Shown here in pieces: positions 6,434 through 14,063 of a stretch of 14,063 nt of DNA (position 1 is the first letter of the stretch; every line of letters begins with the position of its first letter). This stretch comes from Gp6-AA40 sp036742665. Lineage in GTDB: Bacteria; Acidobacteriota; Vicinamibacteria; Vicinamibacterales; UBA2999. The position numbers were made by a program, and so were the translations under genes. The stretch spans positions 1 through 14,063 of the forward strand of contig DAINQP010000165.1 of NCBI GenBank assembly GCA_036742665.1. Reading direction: 5' to 3'. The notes below the pieces were generated by a model, which was given only the letters and a program-made list of their open reading frames with translations, did no database searches and was not told the DNA's origin.

Positions 6434-7804
6434 TCTCTTCTTTGCCCAGTCCCGGCACTCCCCGAGGGCGGCTCGTACCGCCTCCGGATTGGTGGACTGC
6501 GGGGTACGGCGAGCCTGCACCGACGCGAGCGCGGTCGCTGCCCTCGGTGCGTCTTCCCCGAACATCTCGCTCGCTTCGCGCCATTCGTTCATGGTCAACG
6601 TGGTGAAATCGCGCCCTTCCGCGAGGAGACGGCGAACCATGGCGCCCACCACTTCGTGGGCCCGCCGGAACGGCATGCCGCGCGAAACCAGGTAATCCGC
6701 GACATCGGTCGCCAGAAGCAGTCCCGACGCGGCCCGCCCCGAGCGCTCCTCGTTGATCGACAAGCGCGAGACCACAGCACGCGTCGCATCGAGCGATGCC
6801 GACAGCGTCGCTTCGGCGTCGAACACCGCTTCCTTGTCCTCCTGCAGGTCCTTGTTGTAGCCGCTCGGCAAGCCCTTCATCGTCACGAGCCACCCGGTCA
6901 GGCGGCCAATGCTGCGGCCGGTCTTGCCACGGACCAATTCCAGCGGGTCGGGATTCTTCTTCTGCGGCATCATGCTGCTGCCGGTCGCCGATGCGTCGGA
7001 AAGCTCGAAGAACCCGTGTTCTTCCCCCGTGAAGAGGATCAAGTCCTCCGCGATGCGACTCAGATGCACCATCGTAAGTGATGCCGCGTACAGGAACGAC
7101 GCCACGAAGTCGCGATCCGAGGACGCATCCATGCTGTTGAGGACGACGCGCGAGAATCCGAGCGCGCGGGCGAGACGCTCTGTATCAACAGCGTAGCTGG
7201 TGCCGGCAATGGCGCCCGACCCCAGCGTCAGCGCATCGGCCTCGTCGGCGGCGGCCTGAAGCCGATCGTAATCGCGGCGCAGTGCGGATGCGTGTGAGAG
7301 AAAGAAGTGCGCGACCAGCACCGGCTGTGCGCGACGCAGATGCGTATACGACGGCATCATCGCCGTGACGCCAGTCTCGGCCTGATCGGCACACGCGGCG
7401 ACCAGTTTGACAAGCGCCTGCTGCAGCACCGGCACGCGACGACGTAGATACAGCCGGAGGTCGAGTGAGACTTGCTCGTTGCGCGAGCGTCCCGTATGCA
7501 GCCGGCGGCCCGGATCGCCGACTTTGCTGATTAATTGACGCTCGACGAAGCTGTGCACATCCTCGTCAGGACCGGAGACCCAGGCTGGATTGCGCCGCCC
7601 TTCCTCGAGGAGAGCTTCGAGCGCGGAAACAATCGAGGCGCGATCTTCGTCGGAGAGGACGCCGGCCGCACCGAGTGCATCGGCCCACGCAATGCTTCCC
7701 GTGACATCGTCCTCGAAGAGGGCGCGATCGACGCCGAACGAGATGCCGAAATCGAATGCGGCTGGATCGGGAGCCGTATCGAAGCGACCGGACCACAGCG
7801 TCAC
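6422..7804 (-). CDS. argH: Argininosuccinate lyase
   Basis: This 460-residue protein, normal length for the family, cleaves argininosuccinate to arginine and fumarate, the last step of arginine synthesis, as a cytosolic tetramer. The N-terminus (LWSGRF) is typical of ArgH. HTGRSRNEQV, the substrate-loop motif, is at about 104-113. The fumarase/aspartase signature GSSMMPQKKNP is at about 277-287, including the catalytic Ser. SYTHLRRAQPV carries the other active-site His. All appear intact, so the enzyme should be active. It starts with GTG inside a GTGA overlap with the stop of the argG-like gene, implying translational coupling. Confidence 0.97.
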   Translation of the reverse strand: MTLWSGRFDTAPDPAAFDFGISFGVDRALFEDDVTGSIAWADALGAAGVLSDEDRASIVSALEALLEEGRRNPAWVSGPDEDVHSFVERQLISKVGDPGRRLHTGRSRNEQVSLDLRLYLRRRVPVLQQALVKLVAACADQAETGVTAMMPSYTHLRRAQPVLVAHFFLSHASALRRDYDRLQAAADEADALTLGSGAIAGTSYAVDTERLARALGFSRVVLNSMDASSDRDFVASFLYAASLTMVHLSRIAEDLILFTGEEHGFFELSDASATGSSMMPQKKNPDPLELVRGKTGRSIGRLTGWLVTMKGLPSGYNKDLQEDKEAVFDAEATLSASLDATRAVVSRLSINEERSGRAASGLLLATDVADYLVSRGMPFRRAHEVVGAMVRRLLAEGRDFTTLTMNEWREASEMFGEDAPRAATALASVQARRTPQSTNPEAVRAALGECRDWAKKRFQV

Positions 7805-8703
7805 GCGTTCACCAGCGGGGCGTGCCGATCGCTCGGGCTCAATACCGTGTACTCACCATCGGCCAGCTTCAGGCAGACGTCGGCAGTCGCGTTCTGTCCG
7901 GCGACCGCTGCGGCAACCTGCAGCACGGTGGCGGCCGGTGCGTCGTACAGCACCTGACGGCCCTGCGCGGACACCACCGTCTGTCCGATCCCGTGCTGAC
8001 CACCGATCAACGCAACGCACTCAATCAGTTCGGCAGGCGACATCGGCACACCGTTCACCGAGGTCGGCGCGCCGTGCTCGAAGTGCAGGTCGATCGTCGC
8101 TGACTCGTTGAGGCGACGGCGCGAGGCGCGCATTCGAATGGCGTCCGGCGCCTCCGGAGTGGTCCACGCAACGATGCGGCCCCAGAGGTTCTGGTCGATC
8201 TGGTAATCCGGCGCAGAACTGGCCGTTACCGGAAGTCGCCGGGCACGGGCAAACGACGCGAGGTCCTCGTCACCCATCGTCCAGTCGCGTGCGGGGGCAA
8301 TGATGTCGATCGAGGGATCGATCGCGCGAATCGCCAAATCACAGGCCGGATCGGTCGATCCGTGCGCGACAGCGCCGGCGTTCTCGATACGCGCAATCTC
8401 GACCAGCTTTCGCGCGATGAGCGGCCAAGCCAACACCGAGATTGCGTGCGGCGTCTCGTCGGCCGAAGCGGTGCCCAACGAGGGAAACAGTACATCGCGC
8501 GCGAAATCGTCGCGCGCGTCCACCACGTGCGCGCGGACGGCACCGCAATCCAGCGCGCGGGCACGCAATTCGCCGAGCTCATGGCCTTGCCCGACGTCGA
8601 GCGTGACCGTGACCACGTCAACCCCCATCGTATCGACGAGCCAGGGAATCGCCGCTGAGGCGTGGAGTCCACCAGCGAAGGCCAGCACAACGGGTCTTTT
8701 CAT
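7801..8703 (-). CDS. Short, divergent argininosuccinate synthase homologue (possible pseudoenzyme)
   Basis: The fold family is clear along the whole length: VTLDVGQG, IAPARDW, NLWG, FEHGAP..VNG, IGGQHGIG, YDAPAAT and LKL all align with ArgG, which joins citrulline and aspartate using ATP. Key parts are altered. The PP-loop SGGLDTS is AGGLHAS (residues 10-16, His14 in place of Asp). The HGATGKGNDQVRFE substrate loop is reduced to HGSTDPACDLAIR (114-126). The family's VENRxVGxKSR motif is not recognisable. The helical segment before the C-terminal LKL strand is deleted. Length is 300 against about 400 residues. The frame is intact, with no internal stops, and overlaps argR (ATGA) and argH (GTGA) by 4 bp. 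It is therefore maintained but probably not a normal synthase. It may be regulatory, a partner of ArgH, or an enzyme with another substrate. Confidence 0.8.
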   Translation of the reverse strand: MKRPVVLAFAGGLHASAAIPWLVDTMGVDVVTVTLDVGQGHELGELRARALDCGAVRAHVVDARDDFARDVLFPSLGTASADETPHAISVLAWPLIARKLVEIARIENAGAVAHGSTDPACDLAIRAIDPSIDIIAPARDWTMGDEDLASFARARRLPVTASSAPDYQIDQNLWGRIVAWTTPEAPDAIRMRASRRRLNESATIDLHFEHGAPTSVNGVPMSPAELIECVALIGGQHGIGQTVVSAQGRQVLYDAPAATVLQVAAAVAGQNATADVCLKLADGEYTVLSPSDRHAPLVNA

Positions 8704-9152
8704 GCGTTCGACATCTCCTCGAGACGTTTCACGAGCGTGCGCGCACGCCGGACATCCGGCGTGATGACCAGAATCGTGTCCTCACCAGCGAGCGTCCCGA
8801 CCACGTCCGGAAGTCCCGCGCCATCGAGCAGCGCACACAGCGACTGGGCGTGCCCGAGTCCAGTACGCAACAGCACGAGCTGCTGCACGCGATCGATGCG
8901 ACGCAGTTGCGAGCCGAGCGCGCGTTGAAACACGGCGGCCGGCGTCGGCCCGTTGGTCCCGGCGGCGGGCGGGGGCTGGTAGGCACCATTCGGGCCGCCC
9001 TTCACGAGACCCAGCTCGCGGATGTCGCGCGATAGCGTCGCCTGCGTCACGTCGAAGCCGGCGCCACGCATCTGGCGGCGCAACTGCTCCTGACTGCGGA
9101 CTTGCTGCTCCCGAATAACGTCGAGGATGACGGCCTGACGCCGCGCTTTCAT
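8700..9152 (-). CDS. argR: Arginine repressor
   Basis: This 150-residue protein has the usual ArgR layout. An N-terminal winged helix (about 1-65) carries TQATLSRDIRELGLVK at 36-51, with the DNA-contacting Ser-Arg at 41-42. The C-terminal hexamerisation and arginine-binding domain carries GTLAGEDTILVI (119-130), whose Asp contacts arginine in known members. A Pro/Gly-rich linker (60-72) is somewhat long. With arginine bound it would repress biosynthesis by binding ARG boxes, probably the palindrome between this gene and argC, and so also control itself. GGAGGGG lies 9 nt before the ATG. Its stop overlaps the start of the argG-like gene (ATGA). Confidence 0.95.
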   Translation of the reverse strand: MKARRQAVILDVIREQQVRSQEQLRRQMRGAGFDVTQATLSRDIRELGLVKGGPNGAYQPPPAAGTNGPTPAAVFQRALGSQLRRIDRVQQLVLLRTGLGHAQSLCALLDGAGLPDVVGTLAGEDTILVITPDVRRARTLVKRLEEMSNA

Positions 9153-9200
9153 CGCTACAAACCCCTCCGGCTCGGCGTGTCACGAAGAGCCCGTCCGATC

Positions 9201-9229
9201 AGCATACACGAAAGCTTGACTGGTTATAC
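9201..9229 (-). promoter_or_regulatory. Candidate promoter for argR-argG-like-argH
   Basis: On the - strand, TATGCT (9206-9201) is a reasonable -10. The -35 position 17 bp upstream reads GTATAA (9229-9224), a poor match that lies inside the ARG-box-like palindrome. The expected leader is about 40 nt. A weak -35 overlapped by the operator fits repression from the shared site. Confidence 0.35.
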
Positions 9230-9244
9230 ATACGAATGTATAAA
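9216..9244 (+). promoter_or_regulatory. Near-consensus housekeeping promoter of argCBDAJ
   Basis: TTGACT (9216-9221) and TATAAA (9239-9244) are separated by exactly 17 bp, five of six matches in each element. Transcription should begin near 9251. This excludes the in-frame ATG at 9236 as a start, since it lies within the -10 region, and supports ATG 9272 for argC with a leader of about 20 nt. Confidence 0.75.
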
Positions 9245-9249
9245 TATTC
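9224..9249. promoter_or_regulatory. ARG-box-like operator(s) for ArgR
   Basis: TTATACAT (9224-9231) and ATGTATAA (9236-9243) form perfect 8-bp arms around ACGA, an AT-rich 20-bp palindrome of the size of an ARG box. An overlapping imperfect palindrome, GAAT...ATTC (9234-9249), resembles the AAT/ATT half-sites of known boxes. Both cover the spacer and -10 of the argC promoter and the -35 of the argR promoter. ArgR binding is inferred from symmetry, location and the adjacent argR gene. Confidence 0.7.
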
Positions 9250-9271
9250 TTTTACACCGTTGGACGACAGA

Positions 9272-10309
9272 ATGGCCATAGCAGCTCCGCTCGCGTCAAA
9301 CCGCGCCGCCGGCCAGCCGGCCCGGCTCACCCGCGTCGCCATCGCCGGCGCCACCGGGTACGCCGGACAGGAACTGGTGCGCATCCTTGCCCGCCATCCG
9401 GCGGTCACGCTGACGACCGCGATGTCGTCAGCCGCGACGAGCGCGCCGCGGCCGATGCCGGCGTTGGCGCGCATCTGGGATGGCGAGGTGGTGCCGCTCG
9501 ACGTGGACCGTCTCGCGCGCGATGCCGACGTCGTGTTCCTGGCATTGCCCGAAGCTGCATCCGCCGAACTGGCACCGCAGCTGCTCGAGCGCGGCCTACG
9601 GGTGATCGACTTGTCCGGCGCCTTCCGCATCAGGGCGCAGGCCGAGCGGCAACGCTGGTATCCGGCAACTGCGGCCCTTCCTGAGGGCACGGTCTACGGA
9701 ATGACGGAGGGCAACCAGGAGGCCATCCGGCAGGCGCGTCTCGTGTCCAATCCGGGCTGCTATCCCACCGCGGCGGTGCTCGCCCTCGAGCCACTGGCGA
9801 TTGCCGGGCTGCTCGATGGCCCGCTTTTCGTGGATGCCAAGTCGGGCATCTCCGGTGCGGGCAAGACGCCGTCGGACCGCACGCACTTCTCGGAAAACCA
9901 TGGCAGCGTTGCTGCGTACTCGGTGTTCTCACATCGGCACAACGCGGAGATCGAGCAGGAACTCGGCCGTCCGGTCACGTTCGTACCGCACCTGGTGCCA
10001 CTCGATCGCGGCATTCTCGAAACGATCTATGGATCGCTGAAGCCAGGCACGACCGAAGCACAGGTCGCCGACGCGCTGACCGCAGCCTATAAGGACGCAC
10101 CCTTCGTGCGCCTGACTGGCGGCACACTGCCCGAGATCAAGCACGTCGTGCATACGAACTTCTGCGATATCGGCTGGAAGGTGGATGCCGACGGCGGACG
10201 CATCGTGCTCGTCGCGGTCATCGACAATCTCGTCAAGGGAGCCGCGGGTTCAGCCGTGCAGAACCTCAACGTGATGCTCGGTCTCGACGAACGGACGGGC
10301 CTGCTGTGA
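9272..10309 (+). CDS. argC: N-acetyl-gamma-glutamyl-phosphate reductase
   Basis: This 345-residue enzyme carries out the third step of ornithine synthesis, NADPH-dependent reduction of N-acetylglutamyl phosphate to the semialdehyde. VAIAGATGYAGQELVRIL (22-39) is the Rossmann motif. SNPGCYPTA contains catalytic Cys163. FSHRHNAEIEQEL carries the active-site His, and KGAAGSAVQNLNVMLG is the C-terminal signature. An in-frame ATG at 9236 would add 12 residues, but it lies in the promoter -10 region. ATG 9272 is chosen, with GGACGA (9262-9267) as a weak ribosome binding site. About 20 residues before the Rossmann strand are poorly conserved in type. The stop overlaps argB by 4 bp (GTGA). Confidence 0.96.
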   Translation: MAIAAPLASNRAAGQPARLTRVAIAGATGYAGQELVRILARHPAVTLTTAMSSAATSAPRPMPALARIWDGEVVPLDVDRLARDADVVFLALPEAASAELAPQLLERGLRVIDLSGAFRIRAQAERQRWYPATAALPEGTVYGMTEGNQEAIRQARLVSNPGCYPTAAVLALEPLAIAGLLDGPLFVDAKSGISGAGKTPSDRTHFSENHGSVAAYSVFSHRHNAEIEQELGRPVTFVPHLVPLDRGILETIYGSLKPGTTEAQVADALTAAYKDAPFVRLTGGTLPEIKHVVHTNFCDIGWKVDADGGRIVLVAVIDNLVKGAAGSAVQNLNVMLGLDERTGLL

Positions 10310-11115
10310 AAAAACGTCTCGTCCTGAAGCTTGGTGGTGAGCTTCTCGAGCAGCCGAATGATGTAGAGGGCGTGGCCAAGGCGATTGCGCGACTCGCGGC
10401 TCGTACCGCGCTCGTCGTCGTGCACGGCGGCGGGAAGGAGATTGACGCCGCGCTCGCGACCGCGGGCATTCCGAAGCAGCAGGTCGATGGGCTTCGCGTG
10501 ACCGACGCGGCGACGCTCGACGTCGTCGTCGCGGTCCTCGCCGGGGCGATCAATACACGACTGGTGGCCGCCGTAAGGCGGGCAGGTGGTAAACCGGTCG
10601 GGTTGACGGGAGCCGACGCGACGGTCGCGACGGTGCGGCGCGCTGCGCCTATCGTGAGCGTGGCGGGCGCGTCCGTTGACCTCGGACTGGTCGGCGCACC
10701 GGTCCGGAATGGGGCCCCGCTGTTGCTCACCGACCTGCTGTCGCGCGGCTATACGCCGATCGTCGCGTGCATTGGTGCCACGCGGGACGGCGAGTTACTC
10801 AACGTCAATGCCGACACCTTGGCGTCACATCTCGCCGCCGCGATTGGCGCCACGCGTCTGGTGATTGCTGGCGGAACCTCTGGCGTGCTCGACGCGGACG
10901 GGCAGACGATCGCGAAACTCACGCGACGTGAGGCGGCGCAACTCGTCAAAGCCGGGACCGCGAACAAGGGAATGGTGGCCAAGTTGCAGGCGTGCCGGGC
11001 GGCGCTGCAGCAGGGCGTCGGTGATGTCGTGATCGCCGGCGGCCGTACCGTCAAGCTCGATACGCTGGCCGACGCGCGTGCATCGCTCGCCGGCTGTACG
11101 CAGGTGGTGCGATGA
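10306..11115 (+). CDS. argB: Acetylglutamate kinase
   Basis: This 269-residue amino-acid kinase phosphorylates N-acetylglutamate. The LKLGGELL start, VHGGGKEID, VDGLRVTDAATLD (the substrate-contacting Arg), NVNADTLASHLA, and the C-terminal TANKGMVAKLQA with GDVVIAGG are all in place. It lacks the extra N-terminal helix that mediates arginine inhibition in hexameric kinases, so it is probably a dimer that is not feedback-inhibited; that is inference from length and the immediate KKRLVLKLGG start. Begins with GTG in a 4-bp overlap with argC and ends in an ATGA overlap with argD. Confidence 0.96.
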   Translation: MKKRLVLKLGGELLEQPNDVEGVAKAIARLAARTALVVVHGGGKEIDAALATAGIPKQQVDGLRVTDAATLDVVVAVLAGAINTRLVAAVRRAGGKPVGLTGADATVATVRRAAPIVSVAGASVDLGLVGAPVRNGAPLLLTDLLSRGYTPIVACIGATRDGELLNVNADTLASHLAAAIGATRLVIAGGTSGVLDADGQTIAKLTRREAAQLVKAGTANKGMVAKLQACRAALQQGVGDVVIAGGRTVKLDTLADARASLAGCTQVVR

Positions 11116-12326
11116 AACTGACATTCGACGACATTCAGCAACGCGAATCACAGCACGTGCTTCAAACCTATCGGCGTCAGCCGGTGGCGTTCGTGCGCGG
11201 TAAAGGTCCGCGTCTCTATGATGTCGAGGGCCGCGAGTACCTGGACTTCGTGTCAGGCATCGGTGTCGCATCGCTCGGCCACGCCCATCCGGGCCTGGCA
11301 GCGGTGATTGCCGAACAAGCCTCGACACTGCTGCACACGTCGAACCTGTATTTTCATCCGTTTCAAGCCGAAGCGGCCGGACGGTTGTCGGCGCTCTCGG
11401 GGCTGGCCCGTACGTTCTTCTGCAACAGCGGGACCGAGGCCAACGAGGCGTGCCTGAAGTTCGCACGGCGCTACTGGCACACGCAGGGGGCGACCGATCG
11501 CGTCGGCTTCGTCGCGGTCGAGCATGCGTTCGGCGGCCGAACGATGGGCGCATTGTCGATCACCTACGACGAGCACTATCGCGGACCGTTCGGCCCGTTG
11601 CTCGGTCCGGTGACGTTCGTGAATCCCGATTCCCCCGATGCGCTCGCTGCGGCGGTGAACGATCACACCGCCGCCATCATCGCCGAACCAATCCGCGGCG
11701 AGGGTGGTATCCGGCCGTTGCCGCGTGCGTTCTCGGACGCGATCATGGACATTTGTCGCAAGACCGGCACGCTGTTGATCGCCGACGAGGTACAGACGGG
11801 TCTTGGACGCACCGGCTATCCGTTCTACTCGCAGGCGCTCGGCTGGGAGCCGGATCTCATCTCTGTCGGGAAGGCCCTCGGCTCCGGCGTGCCAGTCGGC
11901 GCAGCGCTTGTGTCCGAAAAGGTCGCGGCGACGATCTCCGTGGGCGATCACGGCAGCACTTATGGGGGAAACCTGCTCGCCACTCGTGCGGCCGTCTTCT
12001 TCCTTGAGCAGTTGATGGATCACGGCCTGCTCGCGCATGTGAAGGCCGTTGGCGATCATCTCGAACGCCGGCTGCGCACGCTCGCGCTGAAGCATCCGGT
12101 GATCCGCGAGGTCCGCGGCGCCGGACTGATGCGTGGCGTCGATCTGCGGATCGACGCGGCCCAAGTAGTCGATCTGGCTCGGCAGCAGGGCTTGCTGGTC
12201 AACCGCACCAGCGAAACCGTCGTCCGTCTCCTGCCGCCGCTGACGATTGAAGCGGCGGATATCGATGCCGGCATCGATGTGCTCGATGCGGTGCTGATGA
12301 CTGTTGCCACGGAGGTGCCCGCATGA
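11112..12326 (+). CDS. argD: Acetylornithine aminotransferase (class III PLP)
   Basis: This 404-residue enzyme converts N-acetylglutamate semialdehyde to N-acetylornithine using glutamate. SGTEANE (106-112) binds the PLP phosphate. LLIADEVQTGLGRTG holds Asp225, which contacts the PLP ring nitrogen. SVGKALGSG carries Lys254, the Schiff-base lysine. HTSNLYFHPFQ (75-85) is typical of ArgD rather than other class III aminotransferases, and the operon context supports the call. Some ArgD enzymes also serve lysine synthesis; the sequence does not decide that. Overlaps argB and the next gene by 4 bp (ATGA) on each side. Confidence 0.96.
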   Translation: MKLTFDDIQQRESQHVLQTYRRQPVAFVRGKGPRLYDVEGREYLDFVSGIGVASLGHAHPGLAAVIAEQASTLLHTSNLYFHPFQAEAAGRLSALSGLARTFFCNSGTEANEACLKFARRYWHTQGATDRVGFVAVEHAFGGRTMGALSITYDEHYRGPFGPLLGPVTFVNPDSPDALAAAVNDHTAAIIAEPIRGEGGIRPLPRAFSDAIMDICRKTGTLLIADEVQTGLGRTGYPFYSQALGWEPDLISVGKALGSGVPVGAALVSEKVAATISVGDHGSTYGGNLLATRAAVFFLEQLMDHGLLAHVKAVGDHLERRLRTLALKHPVIREVRGAGLMRGVDLRIDAAQVVDLARQQGLLVNRTSETVVRLLPPLTIEAADIDAGIDVLDAVLMTVATEVPA

Positions 12327-12922
12327 GGGTTGCTCACATCGCCAGCCCCGTTCGCGTCTTCCGTTCACGTCGAGCCGCAGTGCGGCCGGCCCGTTCGCGC
12401 GGCCGAGTCAGCGCAACGCGACCGCCGGTCATCCGCGCCGCGACGGCTGCTGACATCGGTGCGATTCACGCGCTGATCGACACGCACGTGGCTGATGGCC
12501 GTCTGCTGCTGCGGCATCGCGATGAAATCGCCGCGCATGCCTCGCGCTTTCTCGTGGCCATACAGGGCCGGCGCGTGGTCGGGTGTGCGGATTTGGCCCC
12601 GCTCAGCCGCCATGTGGCCGAAGTCCGTTCCCTCGTGGTAAGCGACGCAGCACGCTCGCGCGGTATCGGACGACAACTCGTCGACGAGCTCGCGTCGCGT
12701 GCGGCCGCATCGGGCTTCGAGACGCTGTGCGCGTTCACGCATGTGGCGGGCTATTTCATTCGAATGGGGTTCTCAATCGTTCCGCACACCTGGCTGCCGG
12801 AGAAGATTGAAGCCGACTGCCGATCCTGCGCACTGTTCCGAACCTGCGGTCAGTACGCCGTGATGCGTCCCCTCGTTCGCGCGCGACAGACGTGCGTGCC
12901 GTTGACTGCGCTCCATGGCTGA
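12323..12922 (+). CDS. argA: Short GNAT-type N-acetylglutamate synthase
   Basis: This 199-residue protein has a single GNAT acetyltransferase domain (about 35-185). The acetyl-CoA loop is RSRGIG (111-116), preceded by VRSLVV. LLLRHRDEI, EVRSLVVSD and the C-terminal LPEKIEADCRSC, with Cys166, Cys169 and Cys175, match the short NAGS type that lacks the amino-acid-kinase domain of E. coli ArgA. It would supply N-acetylglutamate from acetyl-CoA and glutamate. The first 34 residues are Arg-rich and not part of the domain. The ATGA overlap favours ATG 12323; an in-frame GTG at 12380 would remove 19 of them. The three Cys might bind metal. It sits between argD and argJ, which supports the role. Confidence 0.85.
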   Translation: MRVAHIASPVRVFRSRRAAVRPARSRGRVSATRPPVIRAATAADIGAIHALIDTHVADGRLLLRHRDEIAAHASRFLVAIQGRRVVGCADLAPLSRHVAEVRSLVVSDAARSRGIGRQLVDELASRAAASGFETLCAFTHVAGYFIRMGFSIVPHTWLPEKIEADCRSCALFRTCGQYAVMRPLVRARQTCVPLTALHG

Positions 12923-14063
12923 GGCCGCTTTCACCGTGCGCGACTTCGCTATCGCTCGCACGACCGACGGTGTCACGGCACCGCAGGGATTCCGTTCCGC
13001 GGCGCTGCACTGCGGCATCAAAGCCAAGCCCGGCGCTCTCGATCTGACGGTTCTCGCGGCTGATGGCATTGCGTCGGCAGCGGGCATCTTCACGACCAAT
13101 CTCGCGCAGGCTGCGCCGGTCATTGTCTCGAGGCGACATCTCGAGCGCAGCAAGGGCATCGCGCGTGCGATTGTCGTGAACAGCGGCTGCGCCAACGCCT
13201 GCACCGGTACACAGGGCATGGCGGATGCCGACCGGATGGCGGCAGAGGTTGCCAAAGCTCTTGGATGCGGTCCCGAGCACGTGCTGGTGGCGTCGACCGG
13301 GGTGATCGGCGTCAATCTCCGTATGGACAGTGTGGTCACCGGGATTCAGGCGGCCGTACGTGCGCTGGCACGCGGCAAGGGCAGCGACACGGCTCGCGCC
13401 ATCATGACGACCGACCCGTTTCCGAAGGAGTGCGCCGTCACAGTGCAGACGAGCCGCGGGACGTTCATGGTTGGCGGCACCGCCAAGGGCTCCGGCATGA
13501 TCGAGCCAATGATGGCGACGATGCTCGGATTCCTGACAACCGACGCCCTCGTCCCGCCCGCTTTGCTGAAGCGGGCGCTCACGGAATCCGCCCGCGACAC
13601 GTTCAATGCCATCACGGTTGATGGCGACGGCTCGACCAACGATTCGCTCTTCGCGATGGCGTCGGGCGCCAGCGGTGTCACTATCGATGGCGAGTCGTAT
13701 CCGGCATTGCTCGAAGCCCTGCTGACCGTATCGCGCGAACTTGCCATCGGCATCGTGCGCGGCGGCGAGGGTGCGACGAAGCTGATCGCGGTGAACGTTC
13801 ACGACGCACAATCGGGGGATGAGGCGCGGCAGGTCGCACGCACAATCGCCAACTCACCGCTGGTCAAGACGGCAGTGCATGGCGCGGATCCGAATTGGGG
13901 TCGCATCGTTGCGGCAGCCGGGCGATCCGGCGTCGCCTTCGATATCAATCGCGTCACTGTGCACGTTGGGGGGATTCTGCTGTTCGAGAATGGCCTCCCC
14001 CACGACGAGGCCTCGCCGGAGGCGGGTGAATATCTCAAGAACGCTGATGTCCGCATCGACATC
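12915..14063 (+). CDS. argJ: Glutamate N-acetyltransferase / ornithine acetyltransferase, 3' end missing
   Basis: The frame is open to the last base, giving 383 codons; about 20-30 residues seem to be missing compared with the family. ArgJ transfers the acetyl group from N-acetylornithine to glutamate, releasing ornithine and recycling the acetyl group. STGVIG (127-132) forms the oxyanion site. KGSGMIEPMMATML holds the Ala201-Thr202 self-cleavage site; Thr202 becomes the nucleophile of the beta chain. VDGDGSTNDS and ADPNWGRI are typical. In the usual KGSGMIAPNMAT motif, Ala-Pro-Asn is Glu-Pro-Met here. The ATG overlaps the argA stop by 8 bp. Whether it also uses acetyl-CoA cannot be told. Confidence 0.95.
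   Translation, partial: MAEAAFTVRDFAIARTTDGVTAPQGFRSAALHCGIKAKPGALDLTVLAADGIASAAGIFTTNLAQAAPVIVSRRHLERSKGIARAIVVNSGCANACTGTQGMADADRMAAEVAKALGCGPEHVLVASTGVIGVNLRMDSVVTGIQAAVRALARGKGSDTARAIMTTDPFPKECAVTVQTSRGTFMVGGTAKGSGMIEPMMATMLGFLTTDALVPPALLKRALTESARDTFNAITVDGDGSTNDSLFAMASGASGVTIDGESYPALLEALLTVSRELAIGIVRGGEGATKLIAVNVHDAQSGDEARQVARTIANSPLVKTAVHGADPNWGRIVAAAGRSGVAFDINRVTVHVGGILLFENGLPHDEASPEAGEYLKNADVRIDI

Noticed and set aside
9236..9271. ATG 9236 as start of argC
   Set aside because: It lies at the -10 hexamer of a near-consensus promoter and inside the ARG-box-like palindrome, so the transcript would begin after it.
11253..12368. Long - strand frame opposite argD
   Set aside because: Covers a fully conserved argD with all catalytic motifs and has no recognisable motif of its own.
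12756..13811. Long - strand frame opposite argA/argJ
   Set aside because: Shadow of argJ; argJ motifs (STGVIG, ATML, DPNWGRI) fix the coding strand.

Overview
The window is high-GC, densely coding bacterial chromosome. The best guess for the source is an Acidobacteriota, Vicinamibacteria-like genome. This rests on the overall style and on a secreted S8 protease with a long Trp-rich 'NIVW' repeat tail, a type I associate with that phylum; no rRNA or other phylogenetic marker is present. I see no tRNA, rRNA, CRISPR array, insertion sequence or prophage gene.

Left part (1-4833, + strand). The window opens inside the C-terminus of a sigma-54 enhancer-binding regulator. A 288-bp non-coding stretch follows. 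It holds nested inverted repeats (508-560), a perfect palindrome plus a second half-site (610-671), and a sequence with sigma-54 -24/-12 spacing (726-740), just ahead of a secreted subtilisin-like protease with a 10-residue tandem repeat tail. A possible 15-codon ORF and a membrane-anchored HD-GYP/GAF/GGDEF cyclic-di-GMP protein follow. Two hairpins (4789-4832) separate this block from the convergent genes.

Middle part (4834-9152, - strand). Reading leftward from 9152 are argR, a short divergent argG-like gene, argH, an unrecognised protein with a Cys-containing N-terminus and an RG/HG-rich tail, and a fabI-type enoyl-ACP reductase. argR, argG-like and argH overlap by 4 bp each. The unrecognised gene and fabI form a second tight pair.

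Right part (9153-14063, + strand). A divergent control region carries a near-consensus promoter with an ARG-box-like palindrome over its spacer and -10. It drives argC-argB-argD-argA-argJ, all joined by 4- or 8-bp overlaps; argJ runs off the end. Together these genes cover glutamate to ornithine, and argH covers the last step to arginine. No ornithine (or acetylornithine) carbamoyltransferase is in the window. The only argininosuccinate synthase homologue has lost key parts of its nucleotide-binding motif and about a quarter of the usual length, which is the most surprising point in the biosynthetic region. The second point is the possible sigma-54 circuit linking the regulator, the palindromes and the repeat-tailed protease.
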